In this document: positions 33,079 to 41,083 of the stretch, piece by piece
Layout: each line of letters starts with the position of its first letter
How positions within the stretch are numbered: position 1 is the stretch's first letter
Assembly (NCBI RefSeq): GCF_000194155.1
Contig: NZ_GL877880.1
Location: 496,181 to 546,156, forward strand
Length of the DNA stretch: 49,976 bases
Direction: 5' to 3'
DNA from: Saccharopolyspora spinosa NRRL 18395
Lineage (GTDB): Bacteria; Actinomycetota; Actinomycetes; Mycobacteriales; Pseudonocardiaceae
The notes under the pieces: generated by a model
Database searches by the model: none
Told to the model about the DNA's origin: nothing
Seen by the model: only the letters and a program-made list of their open reading frames with translations
Program-made: the position numbers and the translations under genes

Positions 33079-33893
33079 GAGCCTTCTTTGCTCCCGATCT
33101 TGGCCGCGGATTCGCCGATCCGGGCCAGGGTTTCCTCACTGAGGTGCTCGAAGGGGTCGTAGCCCTTGTAGTGCGTCAGCACTTCGCGCAGCGATCCCTG
33201 CTCCCGCATCCCGCCCTTGTCCATCCAGATGGCGGTGCTGCACAGCTCGATCAGGAACTCGTCGGAGTGCGAGGCGAAGACCAGGATGCCCGATCGCTTG
33301 ACGAGGTTGTTGAGCCGGTCCCGCGCCTTCTCCAGGAACTCGGCGTCGACGGCGCCGATGCCCTCGTCGAGGATCAGGATCTCCGGGTCGATCGAGGTCA
33401 CGACGCCCAGCGCCAGCCGCACCCGCATACCGGTGGAGTAGGTGCGCAGCGGCATCGCCAGGTAGTCGCCGAGCTCGGTGAACTCGGCGATCTCGTCGAT
33501 TCGCTTCTCCATCTCCTTGCGGCTCATGCCGAGGAAGAGGCCGCGGATGATGATGTTCTCGTACCCGGAGATCTCCGGGTCCATGCCGACACCGAGGTCG
33601 AACACCGGCGCGACCTTGCCGATCACCCGCGCGCTGCCGCGGGTGGGTTCGTAGATGCCGCTGAGCAGGCGCAGCAGCGTCGATTTGCCCGCCCCGTTGT
33701 GTCCGACGAGGGCGACCCGGTCGCCGTGCCGCAGCGACAGGTTGATGTCGTGCAGCGCCTCGATGATCGGCACCCGGCTGTCGGTGCCGATCTTGCCGCC
33801 CGCCTTGCCGAGCACGGCCTTCTTCAGCGAGCGGGACTTCGCGTCGAAGATCGGGAAGTCGACCGCTGCATTCCAGACGTCAATGCTGACCAC
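33075..33893 (-). CDS. wzt: ABC transporter ATP-binding protein Wzt (galactan export)
   Basis: ATPase subunit of the exporter for lipid-linked galactan. 272 residues: Walker A ALVGHNGAGKSTLLRLLSG, Q-loop region VFDLGVGMDPEISGYENI, signature YSTGMRVRLALG, Walker B ILILDEGIGAVD and switch His in LVFASHSDE. The YSTGM signature and the DPEISGYENI segment are typical of Wzt/RfbE polysaccharide exporters. It lacks the extra C-terminal sugar-binding domain of O-antigen Wzt proteins, as does Rv3781. It lies 16 bases after the wzm 3' end. Its partner permease is disrupted in this sequence. Confidence 0.94.
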   Translation of the reverse strand: MVSIDVWNAAVDFPIFDAKSRSLKKAVLGKAGGKIGTDSRVPIIEALHDINLSLRHGDRVALVGHNGAGKSTLLRLLSGIYEPTRGSARVIGKVAPVFDLGVGMDPEISGYENIIIRGLFLGMSRKEMEKRIDEIAEFTELGDYLAMPLRTYSTGMRVRLALGVVTSIDPEILILDEGIGAVDAEFLEKARDRLNNLVKRSGILVFASHSDEFLIELCSTAIWMDKGGMREQGSLREVLTHYKGYDPFEHLSEETLARIGESAAKIGSKEGS

Positions 33894-33909
33894 GGTTGTT
33901 CGGCCTCAC

Positions 33910-34762
33910 TCAGACCCAGTAGGAGACACGGGCACGGTAATTGCGCAGCACAATCAGGGCCAACGCCCAGCCCACAACGGTGATCACGCCGACCACCAGC
34001 CAGTGGTGCCACACGATGGGGGAGCCGAGCATAGGCTGCCGGATGATCTCCAGGAAGTGCATGAACGGGTTGACCTCGGCCAGTTGGGCGCGTTCCGCGA
34101 TCACGGGGTTCGGGTTCGTCTTGAACTCGTCGTAGTTCCACACGATCGGCGTGCGATCACGCGACGCTCTGCGTCACCGGCGGGATGTCCCGGAAGCGGG
34201 TCGAGATCGTGCCCACCACGAGGATCACCCAGGCACCGTTGAGCGCCAGCACGGCGAACGCCGGGATCGCCAGCAGCGAGACCAGCGTGAGCGGCTTCGG
34301 GAAGATCAGCAGCAGCACGAAGTAGACGACGAGGTTGTGCGCGAAGAAGAGCACCTGCCGCCACAACAACCGGAGCACGTGGATCGAGACCGGGGCGGGC
34401 AACTGCTTGATCAGGCCCTCGTTCGAGATGAAGACCTCGGAGCCCTCGTTGATGCAGTTGCCGATGAAGCCCCAGATGATGAAACCCACGGCTAGGTACG
34501 GCAAGTGCACCGAGAGTTGCTCGTTGAACAGCTGCGAGTACAGCAAACCGAGCGCGGTGCACGTCACAGCCATGCTGATGGTGATCCACAGCGGGCCGAT
34601 GACGGAGCGTCGGTAGCGCTGCTTGATGTCCTGCCAGCCGAGGTGTGCCCACAGCTGTCGCTGCCCGAAGGCATCGCCGATGTCCTTGAAGGCTTTACGC
34701 CAGGTCTGCGACGAAGTCTCGGGAGGGGCTTCAGGTCGGTCTAGCGTGCTCGTGGACTGCAC
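33910..34762 (-). pseudogene. wzm: ABC-2 permease Wzm (galactan export), disrupted by an internal deletion/frameshift
   Basis: The first frame (GTG 34762 to 34157, 201 residues) has the amphipathic LGWQDIKQRYRRSVIGPLW segment typical of Wzm and four membrane helices, then reads RFRDIPPVTQSVA and stops. The second frame resumes at TPIVWNYDEFK and runs to 33910, with ERAQLAEVNPFMHFLEIIRQ and a last helix ending SYWV. Together they give about 278 residues, the size of Rv3783. The helix normally joining QSV and TPIVW is about four residues too short and out of frame (near 34150-34165), consistent with loss of about 11 bases. Wzm is essential in mycobacteria, so either export is done elsewhere, a frameshift is tolerated, or the sequence is wrong here. 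Family assignment is firm. Confidence 0.88.
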
Positions 34763-34770
34763 AGTGCGTC

Positions 34771-34776
34771 AGAGTA
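34771..34776 (-). promoter_or_regulatory. -10 box for a leaderless wzm-wzt-glfT1 operon
   Basis: TACTCT (minus strand), 8 bases, then GTG 34762. No ribosome site is visible. Confidence 0.5.
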
Positions 34777-34862
34777 CCGACCACGAGTGTGCCCCCCGGG
34801 TGAGGGCATCACTCGACGGCGCCGCGCCCGCCTGACGTCGGGCGCGACGCCTCCACAGAGCG

Positions 34863-35393
34863 TCACAGGTATTGACCGGTGCCCCGGGTGTGGCCGGCTT
34901 CGGCTTCGCCGCTGCTGCCCACGGGTAGGCCTCGGCGCATCTGCTCCAGTTGGGCCCGGGCCGCCATCTGCTGGGCGAACAGCGCCGTCTGCAGGCCGTG
35001 GAACAGGCCCTCCAGCCAGCCGACGAGCTGGGCCTGCGCGATCCGCAGCTCCGACTCGGACGGCGTCGTCTCCTGGGCGAACGGCAGCGACAGCCGCTCC
35101 AGCTCCTCGATGAGCTCCGGGGCGAGGCCCTGCTCCAATTCGCGGATCGAGGACTGGTGGATCTCCTTGAGTCGGCTGCGGCTGGCCTCGTCCAGCGGTG
35201 CCGCCCGGACCTCCTCCAGCAGCTGCTTGATCATGGTGCCGATGCGCATCACCTTGGCCGGCTGTTCGACCAGGTCGTTGATGTCCTCGCCGCGCTCCGG
35301 CTGGTCGTCGGCCTTCATGGCGGCACCGATCGGCATGCCGTCCTCGCCGACGACGAACACCTGCGGCCTGCCCTCACTCGGATCGTGGGTCAT
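34863..35393 (-). CDS. bpa: Bacterial proteasome activator Bpa/PafE (DUF2587)
   Basis: ATP-independent ring-shaped activator that opens the 20S proteasome gate and feeds it unfolded proteins such as HspR. 176 residues (M. tuberculosis about 178). Conserved blocks are VFVVGEDGMPIGAA, the long helices from KVMRIGTMIKQLLEEVRAAP, RLKEIHQSSIRELEQGLAPE, and AQLVGWLEGLFHGLQTALFA with QQMAARAQLEQMRRGLP. The C-terminus ends GTGQYL, the HbYX-like GQYL that docks into the proteasome. The ATG at 35393 is preceded by AGGATGGAG. As in mycobacteria (Rv3780), it lies immediately upstream of the galactan exporter genes, about 100 bases away and apparently with its own transcript. It implies that the organism has a proteasome. 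Confidence 0.95.
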   Translation of the reverse strand: MTHDPSEGRPQVFVVGEDGMPIGAAMKADDQPERGEDINDLVEQPAKVMRIGTMIKQLLEEVRAAPLDEASRSRLKEIHQSSIRELEQGLAPELIEELERLSLPFAQETTPSESELRIAQAQLVGWLEGLFHGLQTALFAQQMAARAQLEQMRRGLPVGSSGEAEAGHTRGTGQYL

Positions 35394-35617
35394 GTCTCCA
35401 TCCTGGCTTGTCGCTGCAAGATTCGAAATCCCGGGGCAGCGCTGTGTGCCCGCCTTTCCAGCCCCTGAGATCTGACCATGCGCGACCGGGGATCCCGCAG
35501 TCCGGGCGGCGTCCGGGGTTCCGCCACCCGCACCGCTACGCAGGGTGAGCTGGAAGCGTCTTCGCGCGAGCGATGCGATATCTGCCACCCGGGGGCGAGT
35601 TCGGGTGGCCCCATACG

Positions 35618-35623
35618 TAACGT
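35618..35623 (+). promoter_or_regulatory. -10 box for a leaderless transcript
   Basis: TAACGT ends 7 bases before ATG 35631, with no ribosome site. Confidence 0.45.
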
Positions 35624-35630
35624 GTGGCGC

Positions 35631-36830
35631 ATGGCGTTCGACGTCGCGGCGGTTCGCGGGCTCTTCCCCGCGCTCGGCGACGGGTGGGTGCACCTGGACG
35701 CCCCGGCAGGCATGCAGGTTCCTGAACAAGTGGCAACCGCGGCGTCGACTGCGCTGCGGGCCCCGGTATCCGGTCCGGGCGGGATCTTCCCCGCATCGCA
35801 GCGCGCCGAGGCGATCGTGGAAGCCGCCCGTCGCGCTATTGCTGACCTCATCGGTGCGAATCCGGCCGGGGTGGTGCTCGGGCCGAACTCCGCCGTGCTG
35901 CTGCAGCGGCTCGCCGATGCGCTCGGTGACGGCTGGATGATCGGTGACGACGTTGTCGTCTCCCGGTTGGACCACCCGGCCAACGTCGCGCCGTGGCAGC
36001 GCGCGGCGCAGCGCTCCGGAACCACGGTGCGGTGGGCCGAGGTCGACATCGAGACCTGCGAGCTGCCGACCTGGCAGTACCAGGAGCTGGTCACCCCGCG
36101 GACGAAGGTCGTCGCGATCACCGCCGCGTCCGGAGCGGTGGGCACCCGGCCGGACGTGCGGCAGGCGGCGGACGCCGCAGCGGAGCACGGCGCGCTGGTG
36201 GTGGTCGACGCCGCGGCCGCGGCGCCGTTCGTGCCGCTGGACATCACCGCGATGGGTGCCGACGTAGTAGTCGTGAACGCATCGGCGTGGGGCGGGCCGC
36301 CGGTGGGTGCGCTCGTGTTCAAGAACCCGGCGATGCTCGACCAGTTGCCGTCGGTGGCTCTGGAGTCCGGCGCGCGCGGACCGGAGCGGTTGGAGCTCGG
36401 CCCGCACGCGTACCCGCTGCTGGCCGGGTTGGTGGCGTCGGTGGACTACCTGGCGGGGCTGGACGATGCGGCGGTCGGGCCGCGCCGGGAGCGCCTGCTG
36501 ACCTCGCTGGGCTCGGTGAAGTCGTACCAGGCGGGGTTGCTGGCGAACCTGACCAACGGGCTGCGGAAGATGCGGCACGTGATGGTGATCGGCGACGCGA
36601 TGCGCCGGGTGCCGTCGATGGCGTTCACGGTCAACGGCGTTAAGGCAGAGGAAGCGGTCGAGCACCTCGCGGACCGCGGGGTGTGCGCGTTCGAGGATCC
36701 GGGCACGCACGGGGTGTTCGCGGTGCTCGGCGTCGGCGAGGTCGGCGGCGCGGTTCGCGTCGGCCTGGCCCACTACACCAACGCCTCCGAGGTGGACCAG
36801 CTCGTCCGGGCGGTCGCCGAACTCGGCTGA
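35631..36830 (+). CDS. Cysteine-desulfurase-fold (aminotransferase class V) protein lacking the PLP lysine
   Basis: 399 residues, similar to M. tuberculosis Rv3778c in its start (MAFDVAAVRGLFPALGDGWV) and genome position. The class V fold is visible: HLDAPAGMQVPEQVA, FPASQRAEAIVEAARRAIAD, VVSRLDHPANVAPWQ (His of the SufS-type HH motif) and AITAASGAVGTRPDV. VVVDAAAAAPFVPLDI carries the PLP-ring Asp, but Gln is replaced by Ala. At the Schiff-base site, where SufS/NifS proteins have S.HK..GP.G, it reads NASAWGGPPVGALVF with Trp220 in place of Lys. It is therefore probably not a desulfurase; a non-catalytic or different PLP-independent role is possible. ATG 35631 is preceded by a -10 box rather than a ribosome site. 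Confidence 0.8.
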   Translation: MAFDVAAVRGLFPALGDGWVHLDAPAGMQVPEQVATAASTALRAPVSGPGGIFPASQRAEAIVEAARRAIADLIGANPAGVVLGPNSAVLLQRLADALGDGWMIGDDVVVSRLDHPANVAPWQRAAQRSGTTVRWAEVDIETCELPTWQYQELVTPRTKVVAITAASGAVGTRPDVRQAADAAAEHGALVVVDAAAAAPFVPLDITAMGADVVVVNASAWGGPPVGALVFKNPAMLDQLPSVALESGARGPERLELGPHAYPLLAGLVASVDYLAGLDDAAVGPRRERLLTSLGSVKSYQAGLLANLTNGLRKMRHVMVIGDAMRRVPSMAFTVNGVKAEEAVEHLADRGVCAFEDPGTHGVFAVLGVGEVGGAVRVGLAHYTNASEVDQLVRAVAELG

Positions 36831-36875
36831 AATCCCGCGATCCAGGCGCATTCCGCGTCGCGGTGCCGGTTGGGA

Positions 36876-36936
36876 GGGTGGAGCGAACGGCCTGTTCGCC
36901 TCCTCTACCGGCACAAACGGTCCGTTCGCTCCACCC
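36876..36936. repeat. Family-2 hairpin repeat, copy 1
   Basis: GGGTGGAGCGAACGG at 36876-36890 pairs perfectly with 36922-36936. The 31-base loop starts CCTGTTCGCC and contains a second, nested pairing (GCGAAC/GTTCGC). It lies 46 bases after one stop and 79 bases after the convergent one, so it may act as a bidirectional terminator. Confidence 0.85.
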
Positions 36937-37014
36937 CGAAGCGTGCATCGTGAGTACCGGGATGCTACGGCGACCCAACACACTCACGAGCCTTGAACAG
37001 CGGAAATCTTGCTT

Positions 37015-37992
37015 TCAGCGGACGAGGAGGATCTTGCCGCGGACGTCGCCCGCTTCCAACGTCGCGTGCGCTCGCGCCGCCTCCGACAGCGGCACCCGCT
37101 CGTGCACCAGCGTCCGCACCTCGCCCGCCTCGACGAGCGGCCACAGCCGCTCCCGCACGTCGGCGACGACCGCAGCCTTGCCCTGCGGGCCCTCGACAGG
37201 CCGCCCGCGGAGCCCGAGCACCGACAGCCGCAGCCGTTTGACCAGCATCTTCCCCAGGTCGAGCTCGGCCTTCCGGCCGCCCTGCATGCCGATGACGGCC
37301 AGGTGCCCGTCGGGCGCCAGCGCGGACAGGTTCCGGTCCAAATAGGACCCACCCATGTTGTCCAGGATGACGTCCGCCCCGCCGAGTTCCTTGACGATCG
37401 CGACGAAGTCCTCGTCCCGGTAGTTGATGACCGGGTCCGCGCCCAGATCCGCGCACAGCTGGCGGCTCCCGGCCGATCCGGCGGTCGCCGCCACGCGCGC
37501 GCCGAGCGCCTTGGCGATCTGGATCGCGCAGGTCCCGATGCCGCCGGCCCCACCGTGCACCAGCAGCAACTGTCCACTCCGGAGCCCGGCCTCCATCACC
37601 ACGTTGGACCACACGGTGCAGGTGACCTCGGGCAACCCGGCGGCCTCGACGAGGTCCACCCCGGTGGGCTTCGGCAGCACCTGCGCGGCGGGCACCGCGA
37701 CCCGCTCGGCGTAGCCGCCGCCCGCGAGCAGCGCGCACACCTCGTCGCCGACCTGCCAACCGGTCACGCCATCGCCGATTTCGTCGATGGTGCCCGAACA
37801 TTCCAGCCCCAGGATGCTGCTGGCGCCCTTCGGCGGCGGGTAGTTGCCCTCCCGCTGGCTCAGGTCCGCGCGGTTCACCGCGCTCGCGGCGACGTCGATG
37901 AGCACCTCGCCCGGACCCGGTCGCGGGTCGGGTTGCTCGGTCCACTCCAGCACGTCCGGTTCGCCCGGCTCACGAATCGAGATCGCGTACAT
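37015..37992 (-). CDS. NAD(P)H:quinone oxidoreductase, zinc-independent MDR family (PIG3/QOR-like)
   Basis: 325-residue medium-chain reductase without zinc ligands. It shows a GroES-like domain (VLIDVAASAVNRADLSQREG, LGLECSGTIDEIGDGV, WQVGDEVCALLAGGGYAE), the interdomain VDLVEAAGLPEVTCTVWSNV, the nucleotide-binding LLVHGGAGGIGTCAIQIAKA and the C-terminal HATLEAGDVRGKILLVR. The NRADLSQREGNYPPPKG segment with Tyr is characteristic of TP53I3-type quinone oxidoreductases that use NADPH. It matches Rv3777 in both family and neighbourhood. TACCGT at 38000-38005 ends 7 bases before the ATG, indicating a leaderless message. It is convergent with the desulfurase-fold gene. Confidence 0.92.
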   Translation of the reverse strand: MYAISIREPGEPDVLEWTEQPDPRPGPGEVLIDVAASAVNRADLSQREGNYPPPKGASSILGLECSGTIDEIGDGVTGWQVGDEVCALLAGGGYAERVAVPAAQVLPKPTGVDLVEAAGLPEVTCTVWSNVVMEAGLRSGQLLLVHGGAGGIGTCAIQIAKALGARVAATAGSAGSRQLCADLGADPVINYRDEDFVAIVKELGGADVILDNMGGSYLDRNLSALAPDGHLAVIGMQGGRKAELDLGKMLVKRLRLSVLGLRGRPVEGPQGKAAVVADVRERLWPLVEAGEVRTLVHERVPLSEAARAHATLEAGDVRGKILLVR

Positions 37993-37999
37993 GCCCTGG

Positions 38000-38005
38000 A
38001 CGGTA
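38000..38005 (-). promoter_or_regulatory. -10 box for a leaderless quinone oxidoreductase transcript
   Basis: TACCGT (minus strand), 7 bases, then ATG 37992, with no ribosome site. Confidence 0.45.
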
Positions 38006-38179
38006 GTCAGCGCGGAACGCTTCGCAGCGCGTGGTTCGGCGGGGTGATGGAAGATCGGTCAACGCGGTAAAAATGGGAATTTTTCCCTGCTTATTGATTC
38101 TTCTTGGTGCAGGCTTGACTTCAAGGAGTGATCCTCTCAAGGCTAGCCAACACAAAGTCCACCCGAAGCGGGGAGCAGG

Positions 38180-39700
38180 ATGAGTTTGCGAACCATCACA
38201 CCCAAGCGCTCTGCGGCAACCCTCGCCGTGACGTGCGCGGCCGCGTTGTTGACCGTCGCCCCGGCGAGCGCGGCGCCGGCCGATCTCGGCTCGAAGATCA
38301 CCGGCAATGCTGTGAACCGCCACCTGATCGCCTTGCAGCGGATCGCCGACCAGAACGGCGGGAACCGTGCATCCGGCCTGCCGGGCTACGAGGCGAGCGT
38401 CGACTACGTGGCCGGCAAGCTCCGCAACGCGGGCTTCGACGTCACCACGCCGGAGTTCACCTACCAGGCCTACTACCTGGACTCGTTCAACCTGGCGGTG
38501 GCCGGGCAGCCGGTCGAGGGTGACGCCCTGGAGTACTCGCCGGCCACGCCGCAGGGCGGCATCACCGCGCCGCTGGCGGTCGCCCCGGCCGACGACACAC
38601 CGGGCTGCGAAGCCACGGACTACGACGGCACGGACATCGCCGGCAAGGTCGTGCTGATCCAGCGCGGCGCCTGCACGTTCGCGCAGAAGGCGCAGGTGGC
38701 CGGCGAGCGCGGGGCTGCGGGCGCGATCATCTACAACAACGCGGACGGTCCGCTCAACGGCACGCTCGGCGACCCGGAAGCCGCGAAGATCCCGACCGCG
38801 GGCGTCACCAAGCAGGTCGGCGAGGCGCTCGCCGGGCAGGCCGGCGCCGAGGTGAAGCTGGACGTCCAGGCCCGCCTGGAGACCGTCACCACCCGCAACA
38901 TCATCGCGCAGACCCGCACCGGTCGCACCGACAACGTCGTGCTGGCGGGCGCGCACCTGGACAGCGTTCCGGAAGGCCCCGGCATCAACGACAACGGCAC
39001 CGGCTCCGCGGGGATCCTGGAGACGGCGCTGCGGTTGGGCGGCAGCCCGAAGGTCAACAACGCCGTCCGCTTCGCCTTCTGGGGCGCGGAGGAGTCCGGC
39101 CTCGTCGGGTCGACGAAATACGTGCAGAGCCTGAGCTTCGAGCAGCAGCTCGACATCGCCCTGTACCTGAACTTCGACATGATCGGCTCGCCGAACGCCG
39201 GCTACTTCGCCTACGACGGTGACGACTCCGACGGCGTCGGCGCCGGGCCGGGCCCGCAGGGCTCGGGGCAGATCGAACAGGACCTCGTCAACGCGATGGC
39301 CGCGCAGGGCATCGAGGTCGAGGGCGACGACTTCGACGGTCGTTCGGACTACGGCGAGTTCATCGCGGTCGGCATCCCGGCCGGCGGCCTGAACACCGGC
39401 GTCGAGGAACTGAAGTCCGAGGCGCAGGCGGCGAAGTGGGGTGGCACCGCGGGTGTCGCCTTCGACCCGAACTACCACTCGGCGAAGGACAACCTGGCCA
39501 ACGTGGACCGGGTCGCGCTGGAGCGCAACGTCATGGCCCTCGCGAACGTCGTCGAAGGCTACGCGCAGAGCACCGAGGCGGTGAACGGTATGCAGACGCG
39601 CGCCCAGCGAGCGCAGCTGCGCGCCGTGCAGGCCCCGATGCTGGCGCAGACCCACGCCGGCCCGGCGAAGACCAAGTCCGGCCACCACAACATCGCCTGA
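38180..39700 (+). CDS. Secreted M28 family metallo-aminopeptidase with a PA domain
   Basis: 506-residue exported zinc aminopeptidase, similar to Streptomyces/vacuolar aminopeptidase Y types. A signal peptide (SAATLAVTCAAALLTVAPAS, cleavage near ASAAPA) precedes a PA (protease-associated) domain around residues 120-235, with GKVVLIQRGACTFAQKA. The catalytic domain carries the full M28 metal set: H259 and D261 in AGAHLDSV, D271 in INDNGTGSAG, E304-E305 in WGAEESGL, D333 in NFDMIGSP, and H433 in YHSAKDNL. The C-terminal 40 residues are basic and low-complexity. GGAG lies about 5 bases before ATG 38180. The upstream gap includes AT-rich GGGAATTTTTCCC at about 38078, unlike nearby promoters. A strong terminator follows. 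Confidence 0.93.
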   Translation: MSLRTITPKRSAATLAVTCAAALLTVAPASAAPADLGSKITGNAVNRHLIALQRIADQNGGNRASGLPGYEASVDYVAGKLRNAGFDVTTPEFTYQAYYLDSFNLAVAGQPVEGDALEYSPATPQGGITAPLAVAPADDTPGCEATDYDGTDIAGKVVLIQRGACTFAQKAQVAGERGAAGAIIYNNADGPLNGTLGDPEAAKIPTAGVTKQVGEALAGQAGAEVKLDVQARLETVTTRNIIAQTRTGRTDNVVLAGAHLDSVPEGPGINDNGTGSAGILETALRLGGSPKVNNAVRFAFWGAEESGLVGSTKYVQSLSFEQQLDIALYLNFDMIGSPNAGYFAYDGDDSDGVGAGPGPQGSGQIEQDLVNAMAAQGIEVEGDDFDGRSDYGEFIAVGIPAGGLNTGVEELKSEAQAAKWGGTAGVAFDPNYHSAKDNLANVDRVALERNVMALANVVEGYAQSTEAVNGMQTRAQRAQLRAVQAPMLAQTHAGPAKTKSGHHNIA

Positions 39701-39716
39701 CGGGCCGGAACCAGCG

Positions 39717-39770
39717 GAACGGGGCGCCCTCGACAGTGCAACGAGTTCGAGGGCGCCCTGCCCCGTTCCC
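39717..39770 (+). terminator. Strong terminator after the M28 gene
   Basis: GGGCGCCCTCG (39722-39732) pairs perfectly with 39748-39758, and the outer GGAACGGGGC and GCCCCGTTCC can extend the stem. It is 22 bases beyond the stop. Confidence 0.8.
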
Positions 39771-39789
39771 GGTGGTCCGCGATAGGTCC

Positions 39790-39805
39790 GATTTCCATTG
39801 AAATT
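39790..39805. repeat. Family-1 half-site (solo)
   Basis: GATTTCCATTGAAATT is preceded by TCCGCGATAGGTCC and followed by GCGGA. The left half-site of a complete element appears to have been deleted, leaving its outer arm and the GGTCC linker. Confidence 0.8.
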
Positions 39806-39861
39806 GCGGAAAAACGTCACCCGGGTGGGGTGGACGGTGTAGGCCGATGGAAGGAGATGTC

Positions 39862-41021
39862 GTGAAAGTGCCGTTCTCGCGGTCGCCGCCGTCGCCGCCG
39901 CACTGGTGGTTCCCGCCGCCGATGCGGCGCAGTCGGTGCGCTTCGCGACGTTCAACGCCTCGCTCAACCGCGCCACCCAGGGCGAGCTACTCGCAGACCT
40001 GTCCACATCGGGCGATCCGCAGGCGGCTGAGGTGGCGGAGGTCGTGCAGCGCCTCCGCCCGGATGTCCTGCTGCTCAACGAGTTCGACTACGTCGAGGGC
40101 GGCGCAGCGGTCGGCGCCTTCCGCGCCAACTACCTGGCGCGGAGCCAGGGCGGTGCAGACCCGATCGACTACCCGTACGCCTACACCGCACCGGTCAACA
40201 CGGGTGTGCCGTCCGGGATGGACCTCGACAACGATGGCACCACCGGCGACCCCGGCGACGCCTACGGCTTCGGGGCGTTCCCCGGCCAGTACGGGATGGT
40301 GGTGCTGTCGAAGTACCCGATCGGCGATGCCCGCACGTTCCAGGGGTTCCGGTGGGCGGACATGCCGGGCGCGCGGCTGCCGGACGACCCGGCGACGCCG
40401 CAGCACGCAGACTGGTATTCACCGGAGGAGCTGGAATCCCTTCGGCTGTCGTCGAAATCGCACTGGGACCTGCCGATCGACGTCGGCGGACGGACCGTGC
40501 ACTTCCTGACCTCGCATCCGACGCCGCCGAGCTTCGACGGCCCCGAGGACCGAAACGGCCTGCGCAACCAGGACGAGATCCGCTTCTGGACGGACTACGT
40601 CACGCCGGGCCGCGCCGACTACATCTACGACGACACGGGCGCATTCGGCGGTCTCGCGCCGGGTGCCCGGTTCGTCATCGCGGGCGACCAGAACTCGGAT
40701 CCGGTCGACGGCGACAGCAACGGCGCCCGCCAGATCCTGCGCGCGCCCCGCGTCATCGACCCGCTGCCGGGCAGCGCGGGAGCCGTTGAGGCCAGCACAA
40801 CCCAGGGTGGCGTCAACGCGGACCAGCGCGGGAACCCGTTCTTCGACACCGGGGACTTCAACGACGAAGCGCCCGGCAACCTCCGCGTGGATTACGTCCT
40901 GCCGTCGGCGCCCCTGATCCCGTTGCGCGCCGGGGTCTTCTGGCCGGCCTCGAACGACGAGCTCGCGCGCCTAAACGACGCCTCGGACCACCACCTCGTC
41001 TGGATCGACCTGCTCGCCTGA
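39862..41021 (+). CDS. Secreted endonuclease/exonuclease/phosphatase-family protein, frameshift in the signal peptide
   Basis: Metal-dependent phosphodiesterase fold (DNase I-like). The mature part reads SVRFATFNASLNRATQGEL, RPDVLLLNEFDYVEGG (NEF metal site), FGAFPGQYGMVVLSKYPI, VHFLTSHPTPPSFDG, RFVIAGDQNSDPVDGDS (GDQN.D), LRVDYVLPSA and NDASDHHLVWIDLLA (SDHH catalytic His). Similar actinomycete proteins are annotated as extracellular phosphatases or phytase-associated. GTG 39862 has AAGGAG 5 bases upstream, but the frame leaves the signal peptide after GTGAAAGTG. The hydrophobic stretch VLAVAAVAAALVVPAADA is in the next frame and lacks a start. One missing G (GTGGCC to GTGCC near 39870) explains this. 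Without correction translation would begin at GTG 39906 and not be exported. Confidence 0.82.
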
Positions 41022-41083
41022 TCGCGGTCGAACAAGGGGCGCCACCGGATGTGCCGGGCACGCCGCCGGTCGAAGCTCGCGGC

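Noticed and set aside
268..39805. Repeats considered as a CRISPR array
   Set aside because: Copies are dispersed over 39 kb, not evenly spaced, with no spacers and no cas genes.
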